24,261 bases of DNA. It comes from an uncultured Flavobacteriales bacterium (GTDB lineage Bacteria; Bacteroidota; Bacteroidia; Flavobacteriales_D; Crocinitomicaceae). Shown in pieces: positions 15,417-23,926 of the stretch. The stretch spans positions 1-24,261 of the forward strand of contig CAIUKX010000018.1 of NCBI GenBank assembly GCA_903899795.1, in the 5' to 3' direction. A model generated the notes under the pieces. That model was not told the origin of the DNA and did not search any database. It worked only from the letters and a program-made list of their open reading frames with translations. Made by a program: the position numbers and the translations under genes. Numbering within the stretch: position 1 is the first letter of the stretch; every line of letters begins with the position of its first letter.

Positions 15417-18089
15417 ATGAAAGCAGGTAAATCGAATTCTGTAAAGAATCAAATATTTAAAAACGTAGCAATCCTTTTTTGTTCATTATTTTTAGTATCC
15501 TCAACTGTTTTAGGAAGTACAACTGCTACTGATTATTTCAGATCACTTGCAACAGGAAACTGGAACACAGCCGGTACATGGCAATCTTCGCATGATAACA
15601 GTACATGGAGCACATCAACTTTGGTTCCGACCAACTCAGCAACATCAATCATAATTCAATCAGGGCATACGGTAACCATTAATACAAATGGGACAGCATC
15701 GATATTAACCATAAACGGAACTTTAAGTTTTGATTCAAATTCAGCTAGATCCTTTGATGTTACAGGAGATATTACTATTTCTTCTACTGGAAAATTCAAT
15801 TGCCCAAATTCTGGCGGGTATGCTTACTTGACAACAACAGGTAATATTATTAACAATCATACATTAGATTTTTACACTACGGCTCAATGCGATGTTACCT
15901 TTAACAAAAATGGTAATCAAACAATTTCAGGAACTGGTGCAACGACAAAATTTAATGTAATAACTGTTGATATGGGAACATCAAATGCTAATATTCTAGA
16001 GATTATGCCATCCAATTTTTCCACAAATACAGAATTTTTACATTATTCAGCTAATACAGCTAATGAATTAAAAAACGGAACAATCAAATTCTCTGGAACC
16101 TACACATTTTCTGATGACATTTTTTATACTGGGAAATCCCATGAAATATTATCTACTTGCGGTTTTTGGCTTAATAATCCAAATGTAACTATAACTGCGA
16201 CTGGTGATTCTTGGGATGTTTCAGGTATGCTTAGAATTACTCAAGGTGTAATGGATGTTGGAAATTTGGCCGGAAATAGTCTAAGAACAAAAGGTACTAC
16301 TGCTCAAATCACCATAGAAGGAGGAACTTTAAAAGTAGCTGGAAGGATTTCACCCACAACCGCCAATTCAAACCAATTTACATATAATCAAAGTGGTGGT
16401 ACTGTATCAGTTGCAACAGTTGGTAGTACATCAGGTTCATTAGCAGCATTTGATATGAGTAAAAGTACTTCGTCATTTACCATGTCTGGCGGAACGATAG
16501 TTATACGTAATGCCACTTCAAATGCTTATGATTTTAATAATCCGGCAGCAACATATAGTGTTACAGGTGGCACAATTCAATTTGGTGATGCAAGTACCTC
16601 AAATGCTCAAATATTTAGATTATACAGCACAGCTGATCTTCCAAATGTTACGATATCGAATGCAACAGCCCAAACTACAAAACCAAAAGTTCTTTTGGGT
16701 TCGAACATTAACGTTAAGCTTGATTTGACAATCATGTCCGGAACAACACTAGATGCAAGTTTAGACGGAGGCACGTCTAATTATGATATTACCTTGAAAG
16801 GAAACTGGGCCAATAGCGGTACATTTACAAACCGAAGTAAGACCGTTACTTTTAATGGAATCGCTGCACAAACATTGTCAGGTTCGACAACTACAGGATT
16901 CTATAATTTGACAATGAACAATACAAGTACAACGGGACTTACATTTTCCAAAGATGCTACAGTTTCAGGTGCTTTGACCTTAACGGACGGGAATATTTAT
17001 ACCAGTAATCCAAATTATTTGACGATGAACGCTGGATCAACTTCTACGTCAGGTTCATCTGCTAGTTTTGTCGATGGTCCAATGAAAAAAATAGGAAGCA
17101 CCAACTTTGTTTTTCCAGTTGGGAACGGTACTTATTGGAGAAGGGTTGGAATTTCCAGTCTAAGTGGTTCAGAGACTTTTACAGCTCAATATTTTCATAC
17201 TGCATATACAAATACTTCAAACATGAAAGTTGAAACCGCACCGCTGGTTTCTGTTTCGACCAAAGAGTACTGGACAGTTTCACATGCAGCTGCTATTAAC
17301 GCAGTTGTTGAATTGTATTGGGAAGATGCCACTGCTAGCTCTTTACCATCGTGCAGCAATCTGAGAATTGCTCATTGGAACAGCGGAAGCAGTTACTGGG
17401 AGAAAGCCAATGGCGATGCCGTGACAACAACAGGTTCATGTACAGGAACAAACACGGGTACAATCTATTCTACGGCGGTCTTGACTTCTTTCAGTCCCTT
17501 TACATTTGGAAATACAGGCATTACGGCACTTCCGATTGAACTTGTTTCATTTGAAGCTAAATTAAATAGTAGAAAAGTAGATTTGACTTGGGTCACAGAA
17601 TCCGAACTTAATAACGATTACTTCACAATAGAAAAAACGAAAAATGGGGTTGATTTTGAAACTGTAGCAACATTAAATGGAGCAGGAACAACGACAAGTA
17701 TTTCCAACTATTTCACAATCGACGAAAATCCTTACATGGGACTTTCTTACTACCGCCTTTCACAAACTGATTTTGATGGTCATACCCAACACTTTCCTCT
17801 GAAATCAGTTTCTTTGGAAAACAATTTCCAAAATAGCTTTTCTATCTTTCCAAATCCTACTAAACAAGGAACAAACTTGAATATCAGTCTCACTGTTAAC
17901 GAAAATCAATCTACAGAATTGATCTTTACCGATATGGTAGGGAAAAAGTGTTTTTCATATCCTGTTGAATTAACTAAAGGCGAGAATTCAGTAACGGTAA
18001 TACTCCCAAAGGAAATCAGCACTGGGATATACATGATTCAAAGTGAAATTGAAGGGAAAAAATTAGCTACCCGATTTATAGTAGAATAA
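15417..18089 (+). CDS. T9SS-exported beta-rich surface protein (adhesin-like)
   Basis: 890-residue secreted protein. A signal peptide spans about residues 1-33 (basic start, hydrophobic core VAILFCSLFLVSSTVLG). Residues ~45-690 are rich in Thr, Ser, Asn and Gly with recurring strands such as GNW..AGTW, GGTVSV, GGTIVI and GGTIQF, suggesting a beta-helix or stacked beta-solenoid. A conserved Bacteroidota module begins at about 704 (ALPIELVSFEAK...VDLTWVTESELNNDYFTIEK), and a type A T9SS sorting domain begins at about 807 (FSIFPNP) and ends with a GIYMIQ segment and FIVE. The domain is expected to be cleaved during anchoring to surface lipid. No enzymatic motif was found. Its expression is probably controlled by the tandem leader element. 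Confidence 0.88.
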   Translation: MKAGKSNSVKNQIFKNVAILFCSLFLVSSTVLGSTTATDYFRSLATGNWNTAGTWQSSHDNSTWSTSTLVPTNSATSIIIQSGHTVTINTNGTASILTINGTLSFDSNSARSFDVTGDITISSTGKFNCPNSGGYAYLTTTGNIINNHTLDFYTTAQCDVTFNKNGNQTISGTGATTKFNVITVDMGTSNANILEIMPSNFSTNTEFLHYSANTANELKNGTIKFSGTYTFSDDIFYTGKSHEILSTCGFWLNNPNVTITATGDSWDVSGMLRITQGVMDVGNLAGNSLRTKGTTAQITIEGGTLKVAGRISPTTANSNQFTYNQSGGTVSVATVGSTSGSLAAFDMSKSTSSFTMSGGTIVIRNATSNAYDFNNPAATYSVTGGTIQFGDASTSNAQIFRLYSTADLPNVTISNATAQTTKPKVLLGSNINVKLDLTIMSGTTLDASLDGGTSNYDITLKGNWANSGTFTNRSKTVTFNGIAAQTLSGSTTTGFYNLTMNNTSTTGLTFSKDATVSGALTLTDGNIYTSNPNYLTMNAGSTSTSGSSASFVDGPMKKIGSTNFVFPVGNGTYWRRVGISSLSGSETFTAQYFHTAYTNTSNMKVETAPLVSVSTKEYWTVSHAAAINAVVELYWEDATASSLPSCSNLRIAHWNSGSSYWEKANGDAVTTTGSCTGTNTGTIYSTAVLTSFSPFTFGNTGITALPIELVSFEAKLNSRKVDLTWVTESELNNDYFTIEKTKNGVDFETVATLNGAGTTTSISNYFTIDENPYMGLSYYRLSQTDFDGHTQHFPLKSVSLENNFQNSFSIFPNPTKQGTNLNISLTVNENQSTELIFTDMVGKKCFSYPVELTKGENSVTVILPKEISTGIYMIQSEIEGKKLATRFIVE

Positions 18090-18330
18090 TAATCTCAAAA
18101 ATAAATAACCAAAAATCTATAGGTATGATATAATAGGCTAACATCTAACAAGTTTACGGTAATCATGCATTAGAAGTTTATTTGAAAATAGTTGACCTTT
18201 GTAATAGAGTTTTAGATCAACAAAAATTGCATCCAATCAATCAAGATATGCAAAGTCGAAATCGATTGGAAATATATTAACTAAATTGAAATAGTAGTTT
18301 CAAATTTTTTTGTAGTAGTAGTGTTAGGTA
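18090..18330. other. Intergenic spacer after the T9SS surface protein
   Basis: AT-rich spacer. It holds a short stop-bounded open stretch without ATG (18149-18280, 43 codons) that reads like protein but has no recognised relative, and a weak hairpin TTGAAA/TTTCAA (18286-18291, 18298-18303) followed by seven T, a possible terminator for the upstream gene. Confidence 0.4.
18286..18311 (+). terminator. Weak A/T-rich terminator hairpin
   Basis: Six-pair stem TTGAAA/TTTCAA with a six-base loop, followed by T7 at 18305-18311. It lies about 200 bases past the surface-protein stop. The stem has one G-C pair on each side only, so strength is doubtful. Confidence 0.4.
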
Positions 18331-18369
18331 AACTAGAAAGGGGATTCGTAAAGGACCCCCTTTCTAGTT
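18331..18369 (+). terminator. Long GC-containing hairpin downstream of T9SS surface protein
   Basis: AACTAGAAAGGGG pairs perfectly with CCCCTTTCTAGTT (13 pairs, 13-base loop). No strong T run follows on either strand, so termination is inferred from the stability of the stem and its place between convergent genes. Confidence 0.5.
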
Positions 18370-18488
18370 ATTTGATGTCATTGATAAACCATGCTCTGAA
18401 TTACATGAATTCTAATATTTTATTGATTGAATAACACCTTCCTGAGAAATTCCTAATGGTCATTTTTCTTGAACACAGCCTATCCAAC

Positions 18489-18518
18489 TATTTTGAGATG
18501 AATTATTTTGAGATGAAT
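18489..18518. repeat. 15-base perfect tandem duplication
   Basis: TATTTTGAGATGAAT occurs twice without a gap (18489-18503, 18504-18518) in non-coding DNA between the convergent T9SS cargo genes. It looks like a small replication-slippage duplication. Confidence 0.75.
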
Positions 18519-18561
18519 CTTTTACCTACCGAAAATTTATCTAAACATCAATATTCTTAAA

Positions 18562-18593
18562 TAAAAAAAGGAGATTCAAAATGAATCCCCTTT
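18562..18593 (-). terminator. Intrinsic terminator of the M43 protease gene
   Basis: On the minus strand AAAGGGGATTC pairs with GAATCTCCTTT (18583-18593 with 18567-18577, one G-U pair) around a 5-base loop, followed by a T-rich run (complement of the A run at 18562-18569). It starts 28 bases past the protease stop. Confidence 0.85.
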
Positions 18594-18620
18594 CCTATAT
18601 TTTTAAAATGTGTTAGCTAT

Positions 18621-20828
18621 TTATTTTACAACAAACTGAACGGTTTTCTTACTAGTACCCATCTGTATCGTTAAGAAATAAAGTCCAGAAGATAAGTCTT
18701 TAGCATCCATCATCACTAAATTCGTTCCTGAATTCGCTTTGATTGCATGGGTTTGAGCTAATTTTCCAGAAACATCTTGAATTTGTACTGTGACATTTTC
18801 ATCTGTTGGAATTGAAAACGAAACATTAACCTCACCATCTGTAGGATTAGGGTATACTTCCAAACCGTTAATCAATGCAGACTGTTCATCAAGTCCAGCG
18901 GTAACGATAACATCTGAAGGAGCTCCACTGTAAATATTGATATCGTCTAAATAAAGATTATTTCCTCCGCTACCAGTAAACTGAAATTTAAATCGGAAGT
19001 CAGGAGTAAGATAAGCTGTTGTAATAGTAGTAACGTGAACAGTTACCCAGTCCGCTTGAGAAGCTGGTGTCCAAGCTGATGTTGAAGCTAAAGACCCAAG
19101 TGTTGTTCCTGAGATAGTTTTTCTAGTTACCCAAGTTCCGCCACAGTTTCCAGTCGCAATGATTTTAAGAGTTTCAGAGTTGGCTGCCGTTTTCTTCTTA
19201 TAAGAGTATCTGAAACTCAAAGTTGCTATTTGAGGTGCAACGATAGAGGACATATCTATAACTGCAGAAGTCAATTCATCTACTGAACCTGTAGTGGTCT
19301 CTGAAAAATTATTCAATTTCACACATTTCTGACCTGTATAACCGGTACCTGTATATAATGAAAAAGTATTGTTGTTATTGTTAGCATCGTAAACAAACCA
19401 GTTATTCAATCCATTCAGTGTTGTATAGTTTTCGAAGCTTTCATAATAAGGAAGAGATGCTCCTGCCGGCAATACGTGAATCACTTGCGTTTTTGTTTCT
19501 ACATCAGTACTTGTACCATCAGTCGCCGAAAGGCTAACTGTATAGATTCCAGGCGTAGAGTACATCACGGTTGGATTTTGTGTAGTTGAAGTACTTGGAG
19601 TCGCTCCTGTAAGCGTCCAGGTCCAACCTGTAGCTGCATTATAAGAAGCATCTGTAAAAGAAACCGAATCACCTGCGCAAATTACAGTTTGGTTGATTAG
19701 AAAATCTGCTTTGCATAAAGTCGGCGTTGCCCCATTAGCACCTGTAAAATTCAAATTATTAGTTGTCCAAACATTATTTCTTCCGGCAACACTTGAGATC
19801 AAAGCTGCTCTCATTCTATCTTTTTGTCCTGGGGTAAACATTTTGGAACAATAAGAATAGTCCATATAATTTTCAACATTGTCAATTACATCTACTGTCC
19901 AAGAACTTGAAACACCACTTGCAGGAGTTAAATCATCACAAGTGTTTGCTGATAATTGACAAGAAGTAACACCAATACACAAAGGAGTATCATCCACACT
20001 GTCGTCATCAGCACAACTTGAAGCATTTCCAGGATTGTTATTTGGTCCCCATGTATGCTCTAGATTGAACCAATGTCCTGCCTCATGCGTCAATGTACGG
20101 CTTGTCATTACTGATGATGTTCCAATTGAACCAACATAACTATGCAAAACAAAAATTCCGTTTTTCATGTTGCTAGAGAAAGGGGTCATTGTATAACCAG
20201 CTGCTCCGCCAATATCCGCACAAACAAAAATATTTAAGTACTTATTACCAGGCCATTGTCCTTGATAAACGTCATTTCCTGCAACAATAGCGTTTACTTG
20301 TGCAGTTCCATCACTTCCATCAGAAGTAATCGCATTTTGAGTTCGTGTAATACCACTGAAACAAGCTCCAGTTGGCGTTTTAGTCGCTAAAACAAATTGA
20401 ATCCCAATATTAGCCGGCATCCCTTGAAAAGGAGTCGCAACATTATTTGCGTCAGCATTCAAACAAGCATAATCTCTATTCATGATAGAAATCGCATTTA
20501 ACACCTGATCACGAGATATATTCTCAGGACCATTATTGTGCAGAATGTGAAATACAACCGGAATTGTATAAATTACATCTTTTTCAACGGCACCACTTTT
20601 CACCCTTTGAAGCGCTTCAGCAAAAACTGCCTGATGCTGGATGTATTCCTTCATCACTTCAGGATCTTTCAAAGCTTCCTTCATTTTTTTGTGAGTGGTA
20701 CAATATTCAACCGACTCACCATCACGCATGTTGGTAGGATCAAGCGTTCTTTGAGGTGTTTGGGAAAATACAGATGGGGTTAAAAATAGGGTAAGGCAGA
20801 TCAGCACACTGGGGTAGAATCTTTTCAT
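18621..20828 (-). CDS. T9SS-exported M43 (pappalysin-like) zinc metalloprotease
   Basis: 735-residue secreted metzincin. The start at 20828 gives a clean signal peptide (MKRFYPSVLICLTLFLTPSVFSQ). The zinc motif HEAGHWFNLEH is at 248-258 (HExxHxxGxxH with asparagine at the glycine position), and the Met-turn NYMDY at 320-324 is preceded by a cysteine-rich segment, as in ulilysin/cytophagalysin relatives. A PKD domain follows at about 373-452, then a jelly-roll-like region (YYESFENYTTLNGLNNWFV onward) and a C-terminal type A T9SS sorting domain (LEVYPNPTDGEVNV...TVQFVVK). Likely degrades external protein. The frame is open to an ATG at 20879, but that would bury the signal peptide behind 17 basic residues. 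Has its own terminator. Confidence 0.92.
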   Translation of the reverse strand: MKRFYPSVLICLTLFLTPSVFSQTPQRTLDPTNMRDGESVEYCTTHKKMKEALKDPEVMKEYIQHQAVFAEALQRVKSGAVEKDVIYTIPVVFHILHNNGPENISRDQVLNAISIMNRDYACLNADANNVATPFQGMPANIGIQFVLATKTPTGACFSGITRTQNAITSDGSDGTAQVNAIVAGNDVYQGQWPGNKYLNIFVCADIGGAAGYTMTPFSSNMKNGIFVLHSYVGSIGTSSVMTSRTLTHEAGHWFNLEHTWGPNNNPGNASSCADDDSVDDTPLCIGVTSCQLSANTCDDLTPASGVSSSWTVDVIDNVENYMDYSYCSKMFTPGQKDRMRAALISSVAGRNNVWTTNNLNFTGANGATPTLCKADFLINQTVICAGDSVSFTDASYNAATGWTWTLTGATPSTSTTQNPTVMYSTPGIYTVSLSATDGTSTDVETKTQVIHVLPAGASLPYYESFENYTTLNGLNNWFVYDANNNNNTFSLYTGTGYTGQKCVKLNNFSETTTGSVDELTSAVIDMSSIVAPQIATLSFRYSYKKKTAANSETLKIIATGNCGGTWVTRKTISGTTLGSLASTSAWTPASQADWVTVHVTTITTAYLTPDFRFKFQFTGSGGNNLYLDDINIYSGAPSDVIVTAGLDEQSALINGLEVYPNPTDGEVNVSFSIPTDENVTVQIQDVSGKLAQTHAIKANSGTNLVMMDAKDLSSGLYFLTIQMGTSKKTVQFVVK

Positions 20829-21082
20829 AGTTTTAAGTTTCACAAGTTTTTTAATAGTACAACGTCGCAAGGTACGCATTGGTTAGGTAATTTACTAAAA
20901 TATTTGATAAACGGTATAGATTATTGAGTAAAAGGTGAAAAAAATAATCTTCAAAAACGTAATTATTTAATTTTACTGGTTATAAATCAATAGCAAAAGA
21001 TGATTTATCAGCAGATGTAACTTAGACAATCTGTGTATAGATACTCTTAATCACCAAAAAAATGCGTAATTTAACAGCCATT

Positions 21083-22306
21083 ATGAAATTTACAGAATTG
21101 AATCTTAATGAACATTTGTTGGAAGCGATTTCACATATGGGATTTGAAAACGCAACACCGATACAGGAATTTGCCATTCCAAAAATCTTAGATAATAAAG
21201 ACATTATCGCCTGTGCACAAACTGGAACAGGAAAAACCGCAGCTTTTATTCTTCCGATCTTAAACAAATTAACGGGTAAAGAAGATGTAACGATCGACAC
21301 ACTAATCATCGTTCCTACACGGGAATTGGCCGTACAAATTGAACAGGAAATTCAAGGACTATCTTATTTTGTTTCCGTCGGATCTCAAGCCGTATACGGT
21401 GGTGGAGACGGAAAAGACTGGGATATTCAAAAAGATGCCCTACAAAATGGAAGGGATATTATCGTAGCTACACCCGGAAAATTACTTTCTCATCTTTCGA
21501 TGGGCTATGTAAATTTTAATCATGTCAAACATTTGATTTTGGATGAAGCCGATAAAATGCTGGACATGGGATTTTTAGATGATCTGGAAAAAATAATTTC
21601 TTTTCTTCCTAAAAAACGTCAAACGCTGATGTTCAGTGCTACGATGGCTCCAAAGATTAGAACTTTGGCAAATAAAATCTTACATGAACCCGAAGAAATT
21701 ACACTTTCGATATCAAAACCAGCTGAAGGTGTTTCTCAAAATTTATGCTTAACGTTTGATAACCAAAAAATTCCGGTGATCAAACATATCATTGAACAAA
21801 GACCTGACTATACCAGTATTATCATCTTCACTTCATCAAAAAGTAAAGTTTCTGAAATCGTTCAAGGTTTGCGAAAAAACGGATTTAAATCGCAGGGAAT
21901 TTCTTCCAATTTAACCCAAACAGAACGGGAGGAAGTTTTGAGAGGTTTTCGTTCGAGAAGAATCCGTATTCTTGTAGCAACAGATGTAATGAGCCGAGGT
22001 ATTGACATCAAAGAAATCAATATGGTGATCAATTATGATGCGCCACATGATGCTGAAGATTACGTTCACCGAATTGGAAGAACTGCACGCGCAAATACAA
22101 AAGGAGAAGCATACACCTTGGTCAATGAAAAAGACATGAGAAGAATTCAGCAGATTGAACGTTTAATCGAAGCTGAAATTCCAAGGTATGCATTTCCTGA
22201 AGAATTAGGTGTTGGCCCTGTGTGGAATACCTCATCACAAGGAAGTGGCAGTAAATTCAAAAAGAAAAGGAAGTTCAAGCCAAAACCAAAAAAAACAGAT
22301 CAATAA
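21083..22306 (+). CDS. DEAD-box RNA helicase (RhlE-like)
   Basis: ATP-dependent RNA helicase of 407 residues for ribosome assembly or mRNA turnover. All motifs are present: Q motif around GFENATPIQ (20-28), Walker A AQTGTGKT 45-52, PTREL 78-82, TPGK 130-133, DEAD 154-157, SAT 185-187, ATDVMSRGID 299-308 and HRIGRTAR 329-336. A short basic tail (FKKKRKFKPKPKK) ends the protein, as in RhlE-type enzymes. The frame also has an ATG at 21062, but the family N-terminus fits MKFTELNLNEHLLEAI, so 21083 is chosen. The stop codon TAA overlaps the left end of the inverted-repeat element that follows. Confidence 0.94.
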   Translation: MKFTELNLNEHLLEAISHMGFENATPIQEFAIPKILDNKDIIACAQTGTGKTAAFILPILNKLTGKEDVTIDTLIIVPTRELAVQIEQEIQGLSYFVSVGSQAVYGGGDGKDWDIQKDALQNGRDIIVATPGKLLSHLSMGYVNFNHVKHLILDEADKMLDMGFLDDLEKIISFLPKKRQTLMFSATMAPKIRTLANKILHEPEEITLSISKPAEGVSQNLCLTFDNQKIPVIKHIIEQRPDYTSIIIFTSSKSKVSEIVQGLRKNGFKSQGISSNLTQTEREEVLRGFRSRRIRILVATDVMSRGIDIKEINMVINYDAPHDAEDYVHRIGRTARANTKGEAYTLVNEKDMRRIQQIERLIEAEIPRYAFPEELGVGPVWNTSSQGSGSKFKKKRKFKPKPKKTDQ

Positions 22307-22568
22307 CCTGAGTTCGATTCATATCTCACATTCAAATTTCTTTTAGAAGAACTTGTACAAGTCAAGTTTTCAAAGAGTTAACGAGTTAACTCAAGAAAAG
22401 TTGATGAAGTAGAAATTTTATTAAAGGAAAGTAAAAGCTATTTTTTGCATCTAAATACTAATCTTTTTCGCAATATCATCTTACAATATCCTGATATTTT
22501 TTCGATAATCTTACTCAAATGTGACTGTTTATAGACGTTTTGAAGTAAAATATGAATCGAACTCAGGT
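22306..22568. mobile_element. MITE-like element with 19-bp terminal inverted repeats
   Basis: ACCTGAGTTCGATTCATAT at 22306-22324 is repeated as a perfect inverted copy at 22550-22568, with TA on both outer sides (22304-22305, 22569-22570). The 263-bp unit has no coding potential. Inside are the palindromes ACTTGTACAAGT (22351-22362) and GAGTTAAC/GTTAACTC (22375-22382, 22385-22392). The TA duplication and terminal repeats fit a non-autonomous element of IS630/Tc1-mariner type. Removing it and one TA leaves both convergent genes with in-frame stops. Single copy in this window, so mobility is unproven. Confidence 0.6.
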
Positions 22569-23884
22569 TAATAATTCCGGTAATCATTCCACAAACAACT
22601 GCGAATTCCTAATACAAACTGAAAACCAGGTCCTTTGTAGGCTGTGTTTTGTAGAATATGATTCTCTGCGAATATTTGCAGGTTAGAGGCTCTATCAATC
22701 AAATAAGCAGCAGAAAGTACTATCCGAACTCCATTGTTTTTTATTCCCTGACCAATGGTATTGTTATATTCATAAGGATGCAAACTATAAGGCATGTAAA
22801 TATTTCCACCATAACTTTTCCCATCATTTTTATCAGCTCCATATAGAAAATAATTTGCGAATCCTTTTAAGATCCATTTCTTATCTTGCCATTTCAATTC
22901 ACCCAGAATTTCAGCAAAATTGGAGCCATATGGATGCGCCAGTGCATAACCTTGATTGCCATAATTAGTAGCATAATTGGCATGGGAATAGGTATAAGGT
23001 CTCGCGAAATTACATTCTATCCGGTAAAAAAAGTGTTGATTATTTTCGATAAATCTTCCTTTTATTCCTAATTGTCCTCCATATTTATTGGCCCACCAAC
23101 GATTCCGAGCTTTAATTTCACTCAATAAAAATTCGTCTAAAATCACCTGACCATATAAGGTATGTTTTTTATGTTTTACAGAAAATTGTGTCCCCAAAAG
23201 CACATTATCAGAAGAACCCATCGAGTATTCCTGTGGTGTGAAAAACACAATTGGATTGAGGTATTCGGCATCATAACCTCTGTTTAGATTGGTATCTTTC
23301 GGTGCAAAAACAACTGTTTCGAAAATCCCCAGATTAATATTTTTCGTCGCATTAAAACTCAATAAATGGGAAGAAGCGTACTTGGATTTCCACTTTTGAT
23401 TTGGCGTTTCTTCACGCATAAACTGGTAGAGCATCATGTACTCAAAACGTCCGAAATTAGCTCTGATTTTAGCAAATGGATAAGGTTTGCCATAATCACT
23501 TAACAACATGGATCGATTACCTTCACCGATAAAATTGTGATCTATTCCTGCCTGAAAATTAAAAATTTGATTCGGTGTGTATGATACCCTGCCACGGATA
23601 TCAGTGTAATAAAATTGTGAATTCCCAATCGGATGAACAAAGTAAGCTTTGGGTTGGAATGTTGTAGATGATGATTGTCCAAAACCTTCAACAACGGAAA
23701 ATTTATAATACCATTTGTTTTGCATATTACTTGTAAAGGTCAATCCCCCACCTATTCTTGATGAAAACGCACTATCAATCATCATTCCCGCATCCACTAT
23801 CGGAGTAATGTATAAATATTTCGCAGAAGAAGTATCTGATTTTGAACCAATCGAACCTGAAAATTTGCTTATTTTGTTTAACCC
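22568..23884 (-). CDS. RemB/Wzi-like outer-membrane beta-barrel protein, 5' end apparently missing
   Basis: Outer-membrane barrel related to the gliding-motility protein RemB and capsule-assembly protein Wzi. Family-like segments are GIDHNFIGEGNRSMLLSDYGKPYPF, LNPIVFFTPQEYSMGSSDNVLLG and an ALAHPYGSNFAEI segment near the end, with alternating strands throughout. Family-like sequence starts near 23884 (KYLYITPIVDAG and just before). Upstream the frame is open to 24043, but that part lies antisense to the lipoprotein gene, reads unlike this family and has no signal peptide. About 100 N-terminal residues of a normal family member are therefore missing. The first ATG inside the family-like part is at 23785. 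The stop codon lies in the right end of the inverted-repeat element. Confidence 0.7.
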   Translation of the reverse strand, partial: GLNKISKFSGSIGSKSDTSSAKYLYITPIVDAGMMIDSAFSSRIGGGLTFTSNMQNKWYYKFSVVEGFGQSSSTTFQPKAYFVHPIGNSQFYYTDIRGRVSYTPNQIFNFQAGIDHNFIGEGNRSMLLSDYGKPYPFAKIRANFGRFEYMMLYQFMREETPNQKWKSKYASSHLLSFNATKNINLGIFETVVFAPKDTNLNRGYDAEYLNPIVFFTPQEYSMGSSDNVLLGTQFSVKHKKHTLYGQVILDEFLLSEIKARNRWWANKYGGQLGIKGRFIENNQHFFYRIECNFARPYTYSHANYATNYGNQGYALAHPYGSNFAEILGELKWQDKKWILKGFANYFLYGADKNDGKSYGGNIYMPYSLHPYEYNNTIGQGIKNNGVRIVLSAAYLIDRASNLQIFAENHILQNTAYKGPGFQFVLGIRSCLWNDYRNY

Positions 23885-23926
23885 GAAACATATGAGACCC
23901 GGGCAATAATTTGAAACCCAATGCCA

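Noticed and set aside
22304..22570. The inverted repeat as one large terminator hairpin for both convergent genes.
   Set aside because: The arms are 225 bases apart, far too long a loop for an intrinsic terminator, and no T run follows either arm. A mobile element fits the TA flanks better.
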